Assembly (NCBI RefSeq): GCF_009930815.1
Contig: NZ_CP022222.1
Span: forward strand, 2,894,501-2,958,500
Direction: 5' to 3'
Length of the DNA stretch: 64,000 nt
From: Bradyrhizobium sp. CCBAU 051011
Lineage (GTDB): Bacteria; Pseudomonadota; Alphaproteobacteria; Rhizobiales; Xanthobacteraceae
Shown here piece after piece: positions 16,694 through 24,814 of the stretch. A program made the position numbers and the translations under genes. The notes beneath the pieces were generated by a model. The model worked only from the letters and a program-made list of their open reading frames with translations. It had not been told where the DNA came from and did no database searches. Position 1 is the stretch's first letter, and each line of letters begins with the position of its first letter.

Positions 16694-18037
16694 ATGGTTC
16701 TGCAAGCCAAAGAGCAAGAATTTCGATCTCTGTTCTCCGAGATGGTCAAAGGTTTTCTTAGAACCGATGAGGGCGAAGTTCGCCTTCGCTTCTACGACGA
16801 AGGGAGAATGCAAGGGCGGAAGAACTTCGAAGCTCTTAAGGGGGCGCAAGGGGACATCACCGACGGCGTTCTTCGCGGCCTTCTGCCTCACACAAATTCT
16901 GCTGCGCACCGTGCGACGGGTGCGTGGATTCACATTGCTCCTACTATCCAAGGCGACATCAGGGAATGGTACGAGGGGGCGGGTTGGACGTGCGCTGAGG
17001 ATTGGCCCAAAGTCGCTCAGGCCATATTGCGGCTTGTGACTAGGTGTGCCGAAGACCCCCAGTCACTTGAAGTAGCATGTGCTGAGTTCGCAGCTGTTCC
17101 CTACACCAAGGGACTACAGACGGGCCAGCTGAGCCCGATCTTGAACGCAGTAAACCCGGATTACTTTCTGATTGTAAATAACAAGAGCCGCAAGGTCATA
17201 AACTACTTTACCGGAGGCAGCTTCAAGCAACCTCTCACAAACTATGCAGGGGCAAATGATACTGGCCGCGCGCTCGTAAGTAAGCTGTCGGCGCTAATGC
17301 GTGAAGAGAGCGATAAGGATACTCGACCAGCTGACCTCTTTGACATTTTCTGCGACTGGCTAGTGGCCGTGAAAAAGTACGAACCTGTGGTGGGTGTATC
17401 TATTGGAAAGAAGATAAGAACTCAGGGCCGCGAAGTTATCGTGACTGTGCCTTTTGGCGGCACAGAGCAACCAATATCTTCCGTCGGCGCGGATACAGTT
17501 GAACCTCGTCAGTCGTACCAGATCCAAGCAGCGCTTGCTCACGTCGGCGCTAAGATGGGATTCCGTATTTGGGTGCCTCGAAGCGATCGACAAACTATTC
17601 TTGCTTTAGTTCCTCCCGACAAGCGAGCCCACTTTCTCGAAGAGTTGCCGCTCAATTATGACGACCTGACACTAAAAACTATCGAGCAGATTGATGTGAT
17701 TTGGTTGAAAAATCGCTCAATGGCTCGGGCATTCGAGGTTGAACATACTACGGCGATTTATTCCGGACTCTTGCGGATGGCAGACTTGCTGGCGTTACAA
17801 CCCAACATGGACATTCGATTGCACATCGCGGCTCCTCCCGATAGGCGCGATAAAGTGAGGCAGGAAATTCTAAGGCCAACATTCTCCCTGCTCGAGCGGG
17901 GCCCCCTTTATCGGATGTGTTCTTTCCTCCCATACTCGGCAGTGGAGGAAATGAATTCGCTTCCACATCTGGAGCACATGAACGGGTCAATCGTTGACAA
18001 ATACGAGGATACGTTCGCTGAGGAGGAAGATGTTTAG
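16694..18037 (+). CDS. Putative restriction-endonuclease-like protein
   Basis: The 447-aa protein is preceded by agggaa about 10 bp before the chosen ATG. The N-terminal half (to about residue 230) is helical, with NAVNPDYFLIVNNKSRKVINYF resembling regions found beside McrB-like or restriction proteins. The C-terminal part contains DVIWLKNRSMARAFEVEHTT followed by IYSGLLRMADLLALQPN. An Asp then ExE spacing there could form a PD-(D/E)XK nuclease site. It has no methyltransferase partner, so it could be a type IV-like restriction factor or a solitary effector. GC is clearly lower than in the core genes, consistent with transfer. The function is inferred only. Confidence 0.5.
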   Translation: MVLQAKEQEFRSLFSEMVKGFLRTDEGEVRLRFYDEGRMQGRKNFEALKGAQGDITDGVLRGLLPHTNSAAHRATGAWIHIAPTIQGDIREWYEGAGWTCAEDWPKVAQAILRLVTRCAEDPQSLEVACAEFAAVPYTKGLQTGQLSPILNAVNPDYFLIVNNKSRKVINYFTGGSFKQPLTNYAGANDTGRALVSKLSALMREESDKDTRPADLFDIFCDWLVAVKKYEPVVGVSIGKKIRTQGREVIVTVPFGGTEQPISSVGADTVEPRQSYQIQAALAHVGAKMGFRIWVPRSDRQTILALVPPDKRAHFLEELPLNYDDLTLKTIEQIDVIWLKNRSMARAFEVEHTTAIYSGLLRMADLLALQPNMDIRLHIAAPPDRRDKVRQEILRPTFSLLERGPLYRMCSFLPYSAVEEMNSLPHLEHMNGSIVDKYEDTFAEEEDV

Positions 18038-18187
18038 CAACCGCGTTTCCTACTCGTGCCTGCTGATTGTCGAGGTGTTCTAACCTGAGAATCAGGTGGT
18101 TGGGGGTAACGTGTTTCGCGCGGAGTTTGTTAAAGCGCAGTTCAGGCGCACGGTCGCGTCAATGACGACAGTGGTTCTGACCTACGG

Positions 18188-19135
18188 TTAGGAAAGCGCC
18201 CTGCGCAGCGAGCGGAGCATTGCCTCCGCATCGTCAATCTTCTTCAGCAGCTCGGCATTTCCTTTCATCTGTTGCAGAGTGGTCCACGGCACGGCTTTCA
18301 CAGCCGCAACAACGGCGTCGATCTCGCCAGCCAACCCTTCATCTTTCTCTGCCGGCTTAGCCGTGCCAAGTCGCAGCGTCGCGGACTCAAGGTCGCCGCA
18401 ATCCGCAAGAAAGTGTGCCTTGGCGATGGGATCCGGCAAGATCACGCGCAACTTGCGCAGATCCTTGGAGTTCGTGATGCGCTTCTGATTGACCTTCTTG
18501 ACGACGGTCTCCACCACACTTGGCGTGAGAAGTTTCTTGCTGACGCCCATCAATTCCCTTGCCCACGTGATGGCCGCGCCTGGATCACGAAGGCTGGTGA
18601 ATTTCTCCGATAGCTCGAACACGTCCACAAGCTTGTCGAGCTCGCGGACGGTTATTCCGAGGATGTTGGCTGCGCTTGCTCGACCCATCAAGTCCACAAG
18701 ACGGTAGGCGACCATCTCCTTTTCCTTAGCGTCCCATTCCTTCCGCTGCCGGTGAATGTATATCCAGACCCGTAACCGGTCCTCCTCGCTCAGTGTGCGG
18801 TCCGTCACCTCAATCGGGACCTGCCGGTATTCTTCTTTGCCCTGCTCAACCAACACCTTCGAGTTGGACCATCTGCGGTCTCCGTCGATGATGCGGAACT
18901 TGCCTGGCAGCTGCGGGTGCGGCTCCACGAGCAGCGGCTCGAAAAGACCTCCGTTCGCCTCGATCTGACGCTGGAGCTCCTCGTCGATCTTGGGGCCAAG
19001 ACGCGGTTGCTTGTCGTTAGGCACTATTTCATCGAGATCGGCCTTTGTTCGATAGGTCCGAAGCACCGTCCGGTCGAGCCGGCGTTCTTGAAGGTTGACA
19101 ACCACACGGCTGCGGTGTTCGGCAGCGTTATTCAT
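18188..19135 (-). CDS. ParB/Spo0J-domain protein
   Basis: The 315-aa protein has a ParB N-terminal nuclease-like domain (FEPLLVEPHPQLPGKFRIIDGDRRWSNS, where the GDRRW motif parallels the GERR box) and a helical DNA-binding middle (GRASAANILGITVRELDKLVDVF). The C-terminal region is helical. It is not next to a parA gene and is accessory, so chromosome segregation is unlikely; ParB-like CTPase or DNA-binding activity is possible. Two ATGs are adjacent at 19138 and 19135. I preferred the second because GGAG lies 6 bp before it. The start overlaps the end of the DUF2130 gene, so the two are translationally coupled and likely act together. Confidence 0.75.
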   Translation of the reverse strand: MNNAAEHRSRVVVNLQERRLDRTVLRTYRTKADLDEIVPNDKQPRLGPKIDEELQRQIEANGGLFEPLLVEPHPQLPGKFRIIDGDRRWSNSKVLVEQGKEEYRQVPIEVTDRTLSEEDRLRVWIYIHRQRKEWDAKEKEMVAYRLVDLMGRASAANILGITVRELDKLVDVFELSEKFTSLRDPGAAITWARELMGVSKKLLTPSVVETVVKKVNQKRITNSKDLRKLRVILPDPIAKAHFLADCGDLESATLRLGTAKPAEKDEGLAGEIDAVVAAVKAVPWTTLQQMKGNAELLKKIDDAEAMLRSLRRALS

Positions 19136-20762
19136 CATCGACTCCGCCAAAGTCGGCCATGCCGTAATCGGCCTCACCGAAATCGGCAGTACCGACGATG
19201 GCGTCGATCTCGTTTGTAAATTCGGAGCGGACACGCTGTACCGAGCGGATCAATTCGCCCTGTTTCTTCCAGGCCGCATCGTGGGCCTTCTTCTCTTTGA
19301 CCTGCAAATCGAGGAGAGCGTCGGTGTGTGTGTCAATCCGCGCGAGTATGTCCGCGCAGCGCTCTGACGTGATGAAATCGTAGAGCGTCGCGGTCTTCTT
19401 AACGCGCTCGTCATTGCTGAGGCGCAAGGTGTGGGTTTGCACCAAATGGCGGCGGATCACCTGCACCAATGCGACAACCCGAGCCGGGCCAGCCAGGATT
19501 ACACCATCCTGCACATGGAGCTGGCGCGCCCCCTTCGGAAATTTGCTGGTCGACAAGACGGCATGTTCGGCTTTCGCGGCCATCTGGTCCGAGGCCAGCT
19601 TGGTAGCGAACTCGGTGCGCCACTGCTGGTGGTTCTTGGAATCGTAGATGATCTTCCCGCACTCCTTACCGTTATGCAGGACGGTGTGGAGAACGTCGGC
19701 GCCGGGCTGCCCTTTGTTGATGCGCTCGATTCGATCGCCTTCGAACTCTGCCTTGAGGGCTTCGAAGAGATCGATCTCGGCACCTTCGCCGAGCTCTTCG
19801 GCGGTTTTCTGTTCGTATGCGCGCTTGAGCTCTTCGAACTTGGTCTGGATCTTGAGGCGCTCTTCGAAGGCAGCCGCCTTCTCGGCGTTGACGGCATCGT
19901 CGACGGCCTTCTGCCAGACATCGCGCTCCTGTTGCAGCTGATCCCGGTGCGCCTGTTGGAGCTGTTCAACCTGGCGCGCGGCGGTCGCGGCACCCGCCTC
20001 GGCCTTCGTCTTCGCTCTCTCCAGGTTTTCGATCTGCTCTTGAACGGCAGCGGCGGCGGCAAGCTCGAGCTCTTGCCGGATAGCGGCCTCGCGTTCGGCT
20101 GCCGCCTTTTTTAGATCTGCAAGAGCGGTCGTGTGGTCGTCGCGCTGCTTCGCCAGCGCGGTCTCGAGGGCAGCAGCAGTGGACTCAGCCTTCATCTTGG
20201 CGGCGTCTGCGGCCTCAATACGCTGGTTCAACGCGCCTTGCATTTCTTTCATTCGGCGCTCGCTCTCTTCCAGCTTTCCCTGCGCCGCTATATCCGCGGC
20301 CTGCTTGGCTTCGGCGCGGATTGCGCGTTCGCGGTCGGCAGCCTCCTCCTTCATCCGCTCGATGACGGCGGTGGCCCCAGCCGTTGCTTCTTGGGCGGCA
20401 ACGAGTTCGGCGCGGATCTGGGCTTGGGCGGCGCGGTTCGCCTGCTCGACCGCGGCGATGCGGTCTGCGGCTTCGATCTCGGCTGCGAGGCGCCCGGCTT
20501 GCTGAGCTTCCGCAACCTTCACTTCCGACGCTTTGCGTTCCTGCTCGATCGCGGCTTCCTTCTCGCGTGCATGCTGCTCTTGCAAGCGCGCGGTGATTTC
20601 GTCCGCGCGCTCGCGCTCTCGCGACTGGATCCTTGCCTTGATCTCGTCGAAGCGATCATGGGGAATCGGCTGGTCGCAGGTCGGACAGGCTTCCGCCAAT
20701 AGCGCCAGCTTGCTGGCAGGGGTCAGCGTTTTAGCTTCAAAAAGGGAGGCTTGAGAGGGCAT
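19128..20762 (-). CDS. DUF2130 family coiled-coil protein
   Basis: The 544-aa protein has a short N-terminal zinc-finger-like piece (CPTCDQPIPHDRF), a very long Ala/Glu/Lys/Arg-rich coiled coil (about residues 45-290), and a globular C-terminal DUF2130 domain. That domain has RIERINKGQPGADVLHTVLHNGKECGKIIYDSKNHQQW and later ERCADILARIDTHTDAL. The GxxxGKIIYDSK...W segment resembles a nuclease-like core, a guess. A good ribosome binding site (AGGAG, 7 bp) precedes the ATG. It is the first gene of a two-gene unit with the ParB-like protein. Its molecular role is unknown. Confidence 0.8.
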   Translation of the reverse strand: MPSQASLFEAKTLTPASKLALLAEACPTCDQPIPHDRFDEIKARIQSRERERADEITARLQEQHAREKEAAIEQERKASEVKVAEAQQAGRLAAEIEAADRIAAVEQANRAAQAQIRAELVAAQEATAGATAVIERMKEEAADRERAIRAEAKQAADIAAQGKLEESERRMKEMQGALNQRIEAADAAKMKAESTAAALETALAKQRDDHTTALADLKKAAAEREAAIRQELELAAAAAVQEQIENLERAKTKAEAGAATAARQVEQLQQAHRDQLQQERDVWQKAVDDAVNAEKAAAFEERLKIQTKFEELKRAYEQKTAEELGEGAEIDLFEALKAEFEGDRIERINKGQPGADVLHTVLHNGKECGKIIYDSKNHQQWRTEFATKLASDQMAAKAEHAVLSTSKFPKGARQLHVQDGVILAGPARVVALVQVIRRHLVQTHTLRLSNDERVKKTATLYDFITSERCADILARIDTHTDALLDLQVKEKKAHDAAWKKQGELIRSVQRVRSEFTNEIDAIVGTADFGEADYGMADFGGVDDE

Positions 20763-20769
20763 GACATAG

Positions 20770-20816
20770 CTCCTAAAATAGGTCCTAATTTCTCCTATTG
20801 AATCCTGCTTTGTCAA
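20770..20816 (-). promoter_or_regulatory. Predicted promoter and operator-like repeats of the DUF2130-ParB unit
   Basis: On the minus strand a consensus -35, TTGACA (20816-20811), lies 17 bp from a weak -10 (AGAAAT), ending about 25 bp before the DUF2130 start. Over and after the -10, the word TAGGA occurs three times about 11-12 bp apart, and the middle copy is part of the palindrome TAGGACCTA. Helically phased repeats overlapping a promoter and ribosome binding site suggest a repressor site, perhaps for the ParB-like product. This is inference. Confidence 0.5.
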
Positions 20817-21027
20817 CAGTGGGTGCCTCGATGGCGATGGTCGGTACAAAATTACCAACGTTATCAGCACCATACGTCCACATGGCAGCGCAATGCCTGC
20901 TCGGCTTGTTGGTCAAGGCCGACGAATTTATTTCTCGGTACGAGCCGAGGAGCGGTTGAGTCCTAATTGACCATTTACTTTCTGCGCCCTATGTTCGCGT
21001 CAACAATACCTGGCCCGCCTCTCAACG

Positions 21028-22002
21028 ATGCGCATATGGCTGGGTTTTTTATTGCCTAGGGCCCGTCGCTCGTTGCGTATTCCCTTTCGAAAGCCAGCAA
21101 TGGGACTGCACGAACTGGCCACGCGCATGGCCGAACGCGGGCTTACCTTCGACGATTGGGCTGGCGCACACGAGCACCTTGAGCATATCGGCTACTATCG
21201 TCTGACCGGCTATCTGCATCAATTCAAGACGGGCGACGAGAGCTTCCTTCCCGGCACCACTTTCGAATCGGTTCACGACCGCTACATCTTCGACCGCAAG
21301 CTGCGCCCCCTGATCATCGAGGCCGTGGAGAAGATCGAAATCGCGGCGCGAGTGTCGATCTCCGATTCGCTCGCGCTCAAACACGGCCCGCACTGGTACC
21401 TCAATCGAGGGCTATTCGGGACACCTAGCTGGTTCTACAGCAAAGACCGAGCGAGATTCGATTTGGCCGATTGGCACGCTCGATTCGTGGACGACTTACG
21501 AAGGCAAATCGAACAGAGCCACCAAAGCTTCATCAAGCATTATTACAAGACATATGCCGACCCTGACATGCCGCCATGCTGGATGGTGTTCGAGATCATA
21601 TCGTTCGGATCCGTCTCGAGCTGTCTCAAGTTCTTGAAAAGTCCCGAAGTAAAGGAAACGTGCAGGAAGTTTGCGCTGAATCATCAAGTTCTTAGTTCAT
21701 GGCTGCATTCGATGTCTTATGTGCGTAATCTTTGCGCGCATCATTCTCGATTGTGGAATCATCAGATGACGATCAAGCCGATCGTGCCCGCAGACCGCCG
21801 CGCACAATTTAACGGAAGCCAGAACGAACGCATCTACGCTTCCCTGCTTACGATGCAAATTCTTCTGCAGAGAATCTGGACGAACAACAACTGGGCAGAA
21901 CAATTGCGCGAGCTCGTCGATTCCAGCCCACAGCTGCCGGTATCCGAAATGGGTTTTCCGGAGGATTGGAGGGCGCGTAAGGAATGGGGTTTCGCGCCAT
22001 GA
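21028..22002 (+). CDS. Abi family protein (AbiD/AbiF-like, HEPN-type)
   Basis: The 324-aa protein matches the Abi_2 family of abortive-infection proteins. It shows IPFRKPAMGLHELATRMAERGL near the start, HIGYYRLTGYLHQF, FDRKLRPLIIEAVEKIEIAAR, HYYKTYADPDMPPCWMVFEIISFG and, near the end, YVRNLCAHHSRLWNH. The last contains an R-x4-H pattern of the HEPN RNase type. Such proteins are thought to cleave RNA on phage infection and are sometimes guarded by an antitoxin or small RNA. No antitoxin gene is adjacent. The start is uncertain: family homology begins about residue 18, and a TTG near 21075 is possible. It is a single-gene unit in the island. Confidence 0.85.
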   Translation: MRIWLGFLLPRARRSLRIPFRKPAMGLHELATRMAERGLTFDDWAGAHEHLEHIGYYRLTGYLHQFKTGDESFLPGTTFESVHDRYIFDRKLRPLIIEAVEKIEIAARVSISDSLALKHGPHWYLNRGLFGTPSWFYSKDRARFDLADWHARFVDDLRRQIEQSHQSFIKHYYKTYADPDMPPCWMVFEIISFGSVSSCLKFLKSPEVKETCRKFALNHQVLSSWLHSMSYVRNLCAHHSRLWNHQMTIKPIVPADRRAQFNGSQNERIYASLLTMQILLQRIWTNNNWAEQLRELVDSSPQLPVSEMGFPEDWRARKEWGFAP

Positions 22003-22515
22003 TTCGACTTACGGACGCCTGGCCCTGAGTCTTGCGCGCTGACGAAAGCCTCTTCGAGTCTTGACTCCTTCTTTCGCGTGCTTTCTTAAAGGGCCATCAG
22101 CGGCCCAACACTCCGCCGCCAACCGCGGTCGTCGCGGCCCGCAATCCAGGTGGCACAAGCCTGCTGGGCCGTCAGCGACGGCACATTCGTCGATCTCGCC
22201 GATGTGGCGTTGACGAATGTGGTCGCGCTACCGGCCGCCGGCATATGCTGGCCAGACCCGGCATCCTTCCATTCGTACGGACTGAGCGCGCCCGTCTGGT
22301 TGACACAAGACCAGCATCGCGATGCGCTATCGATCGTCCAAGCCGGTCATTCATCCTGCAGTGCACCAACTCGGATACAAGGGTACCGCGGCCCACGCTA
22401 CAGCGGGCGGCTTCGCGAAGATTCCTTGATACTTCGTCGGGAAGATTGGTTCGGTGTGGACAAGAGCGGCCCGCAACACTTAACTTGCGTGAGGCATTCA
22501 ATCAGAGGTTTATGC
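22003..22515. other. Gene-free interval before the kinase-PurA fusion
   Basis: These 513 bp hold no coding sequence I can support. The frame of the downstream gene stays open back to 22150, but the extra 122 codons are compositionally poor and unlike any family I recognise. The downstream homology starts exactly at the GTG at 22516, which has agagg 7 bp before it. I found no clear promoter, terminator or repeat. Confidence 0.4.
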
Positions 22516-24114
22516 GTGCGTTACATTATTGCAATCTCGGGACCGGTTGCGGTCGGAAAGTCGGCCTTGGCCGACGAGTTGCTTCGTAGATTCAATTCCC
22601 ATCGGATTTCCACGCGAACGTTGTTGTTGGACGAAGGTTGCCCGAACGAACGCGATTCGCTGATCGAGGCAGGCAAGCGCTTGGACGTGGACACCGACGG
22701 TCGATGGGTCCGCGACGGCATTGCTCGTTACGTCGCCGAGCACGAAGGCAAGGACGTGATCCTGGTCGATGCGGTCAGGACCGCCCGGCAGGTCGCGCAC
22801 CTCCGCGAGACATACGGGGATCGGCTCGTCCACGTGCATGTCACGGCACCGTTCGAGGTGGTCAAGAAGCGCTACGAAGACCGCGGTTCTGTCGCCGACA
22901 CCGGCACGACGTACGACCAGGTCAGAGGAGACCCGACCGAAGCCGGCGTTTGGTCGCTGGACGGCACGGCGGACAGGGTGGTCGAAAATCACAATCGCGA
23001 CCCTGCATCTCTGCTCGCTCTGGCAGCGGCGGGACTCGAGCTCTTCCCGGGTGACGCTGTTCCGCTTGTCGACGTGATCGTGAGCGGCCAGTACGGTAGC
23101 GAAGGCAAGGGGCATATCTGCGCTCATATCGCCTCGGAATATGGCATCCTGGTGCGGGTCGGCGGCCCCAATGCCGGCCACCAGGTCGCGAATCCCAGGT
23201 ACAACTACAGACAGTTGCCGTCCGGCACCCAGTGTAATCCGGATGCGAAGATACTGATCGCAGCCGGATCGACGATTTCGCCCACGCGCATTCTCCGCGA
23301 GATCGCCGAATGTGACGCTGCGCGTCGCATCGTCATCGACGAGCAGGCCATGGTGATCGAAGAGGCCGACGTCGCGTTCGAAAGCCGCGAGGGCGGTCTC
23401 GGGACGATCGGGTCGACGAAACAGGGCGCCGGCTCTGCGCTGGCGCGCAAGATATTGAATCGAAGTAAGGAGCCGATGCTAGGCGGCCCGGTTCGGTTGG
23501 CAAAGGATCATCCCGACCTGTTGCCGTTCGTCGGCTCGGTCGGGCGGGAACTCGAGAAGGCTTATTCCTCGGGAACGCGTGTGATGCTTGAAGGCACCCA
23601 AGGCACCGGGCTGAGCATCCATCATGGCCACTATCCGCACGTCACGGCGCGCGAGACCACGACGGCCGGTTGTCTGGCCGATGCCGGCATAGCTCCGTCG
23701 CGCGTGCGTCGCGTCGTCATGGTCATGAGGCGATATCCGATCCGGGTCGGCGGCGAGTCCGGCCCGATGGGAATCGAGATCGATTTCGAAACCGTTTCCA
23801 AGCGGTCGGGCGTGCCCTTGGACGATATCCTGAAGACCGAAGTCGGTTCCGTCTCGGGAAATCAGCGGCGGATCGCTGAGTTCGATTGGGAGCAGCTTCG
23901 TCGTTCGTCGGTCCTCAACGGAGCGACCGACATCGCATTGTCGTTCTCGGACTACATCAGCGTTGATAACCGCAAGGCCCAGACCTTCGATCAGCTCACG
24001 GCCGAAACGCACCGATTCATCGCTTCCGTCGAGGCGGTTGCGAACGCGCCCGTATCGCTGATATCGACCCGGTTCGCCAAGTTTGGCGTCATCGATCGAA
24101 GGGATTGGCGGTGA
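22516..24114 (+). CDS. P-loop kinase fused to a PurZ/PurA-like adenylosuccinate synthetase domain
   Basis: This 532-aa protein is a fusion. Residues 1 to about 180 form a P-loop kinase: Walker A GPVAVGKSALADELL at about 9-23, a hydrophobic Walker B-like KDVILVDAVRTARQVAH, and VHVTAPFEVVKKRYEDRG, typical of nucleoside- or nucleotide-kinase folds. Residues from about 185 form an adenylosuccinate-synthetase-like domain: VIVSGQYGSEGKG, VRVGGPNAGHQV, LIAAGSTI, EGTQGTGLSIHHGHYPHVT and a late TRFAKFGV. That domain has about 348 residues, as in archaeal PurA and phage PurZ rather than the longer bacterial PurA. The catalytic Asp of PurA (GDEGKG) is Ser (GSEGKG); the catalytic His (GPNAGH) is kept. 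The start is GTG. The last bases overlap the next gene (GTGA). Substrate is unknown; a dGMP- or GMP-type nucleotide is a hypothesis. Confidence 0.82.
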   Translation: MRYIIAISGPVAVGKSALADELLRRFNSHRISTRTLLLDEGCPNERDSLIEAGKRLDVDTDGRWVRDGIARYVAEHEGKDVILVDAVRTARQVAHLRETYGDRLVHVHVTAPFEVVKKRYEDRGSVADTGTTYDQVRGDPTEAGVWSLDGTADRVVENHNRDPASLLALAAAGLELFPGDAVPLVDVIVSGQYGSEGKGHICAHIASEYGILVRVGGPNAGHQVANPRYNYRQLPSGTQCNPDAKILIAAGSTISPTRILREIAECDAARRIVIDEQAMVIEEADVAFESREGGLGTIGSTKQGAGSALARKILNRSKEPMLGGPVRLAKDHPDLLPFVGSVGRELEKAYSSGTRVMLEGTQGTGLSIHHGHYPHVTARETTTAGCLADAGIAPSRVRRVVMVMRRYPIRVGGESGPMGIEIDFETVSKRSGVPLDDILKTEVGSVSGNQRRIAEFDWEQLRRSSVLNGATDIALSFSDYISVDNRKAQTFDQLTAETHRFIASVEAVANAPVSLISTRFAKFGVIDRRDWR

Positions 24115-24806
24115 CGGAAGAAGATCTGCTGAAGAACTATCCGCGTCTCTACCACATGGCGGAAGACGCCAGTTGGGAATCGGTCGCGCGCCACGGTTTG
24201 TTGTCGACCACTGCGCTGCTCGACCTCTACGAACTCGGGGGCGAGGAACGGCGTAAGCTGGAATCCGAACGCCGACCGGAATCGGTCAAAATATCGCGGG
24301 ACGGGCTGCCGGTGGCCGTGGTCCGCGACCAGAAGCCGATGACCCGCTCCGCTCTGGAGAAGTGCTTGACGGACGGCACGACGCCGGAAGAGTGGTTCGA
24401 AACGTTGAACGCGCGGGTGTTCTTCTGGCTCTCCAAGGACCGGCTTCAAGGACTTCTCGGTGCACGGGCCTATCGCGACAAACCGCAGACCGTCATCACG
24501 CTGGATACCGAGAGCCTGGTTGCCGCGCATCGCGACGTCATCACGCTCAGTCCGATCAACAGCGGCGCCACGATCTACAATCCGGTTCCGAGGGGCCGCA
24601 GCACGTTCATGCCCATCGCCGACTTTCCCTTCGACGAGCGGCGCAAAAAGTTGAAGAAGCCGATCAAGGACGCGGTAGTCGAGTTGACCGTGATGGGTGG
24701 CGTGCCCGAAATCGAAGCTCACGCTCTGGCGGCGCATCGCGTCTTCAAAGGCGAGAAGAAAGTGCTGTGGCGGCGCAAAGGTAGCGATCCGGCCGAGGGA
24801 CCGTAG
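24111..24806 (+). CDS. Possible ADP-ribosyltransferase-like protein (unassigned family)
   Basis: The 231-aa protein starts at a GTG overlapping the stop of the kinase-PurA gene (GTGA), so it is translationally coupled to it. The N-terminus, LYHMAEDASWESVARHGLLSTT, resembles the start of ART-fold proteins such as DarT or Tpt1 relatives, where a LYH motif is followed by an alpha helix and GL(L/I)S. Later it has NARVFFWLSKDRLQGLLGARAY and VITLDTESLVAAHRDVITLSPINSG. I do not recognise a named family with certainty, and the ART suggestion rests on pattern only. The coupling suggests it acts with the fusion protein. Confidence 0.6.
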   Translation: MTEEDLLKNYPRLYHMAEDASWESVARHGLLSTTALLDLYELGGEERRKLESERRPESVKISRDGLPVAVVRDQKPMTRSALEKCLTDGTTPEEWFETLNARVFFWLSKDRLQGLLGARAYRDKPQTVITLDTESLVAAHRDVITLSPINSGATIYNPVPRGRSTFMPIADFPFDERRKKLKKPIKDAVVELTVMGGVPEIEAHALAAHRVFKGEKKVLWRRKGSDPAEGP

Positions 24807-24814
24807 ACGGCGGC

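Noticed and set aside
22150..22515. 122-codon upstream extension of the kinase-PurA fusion
   Set aside because: No homology or domain pattern, and the GTG at 22516 has a well-placed ribosome binding site and begins directly before the P-loop domain.
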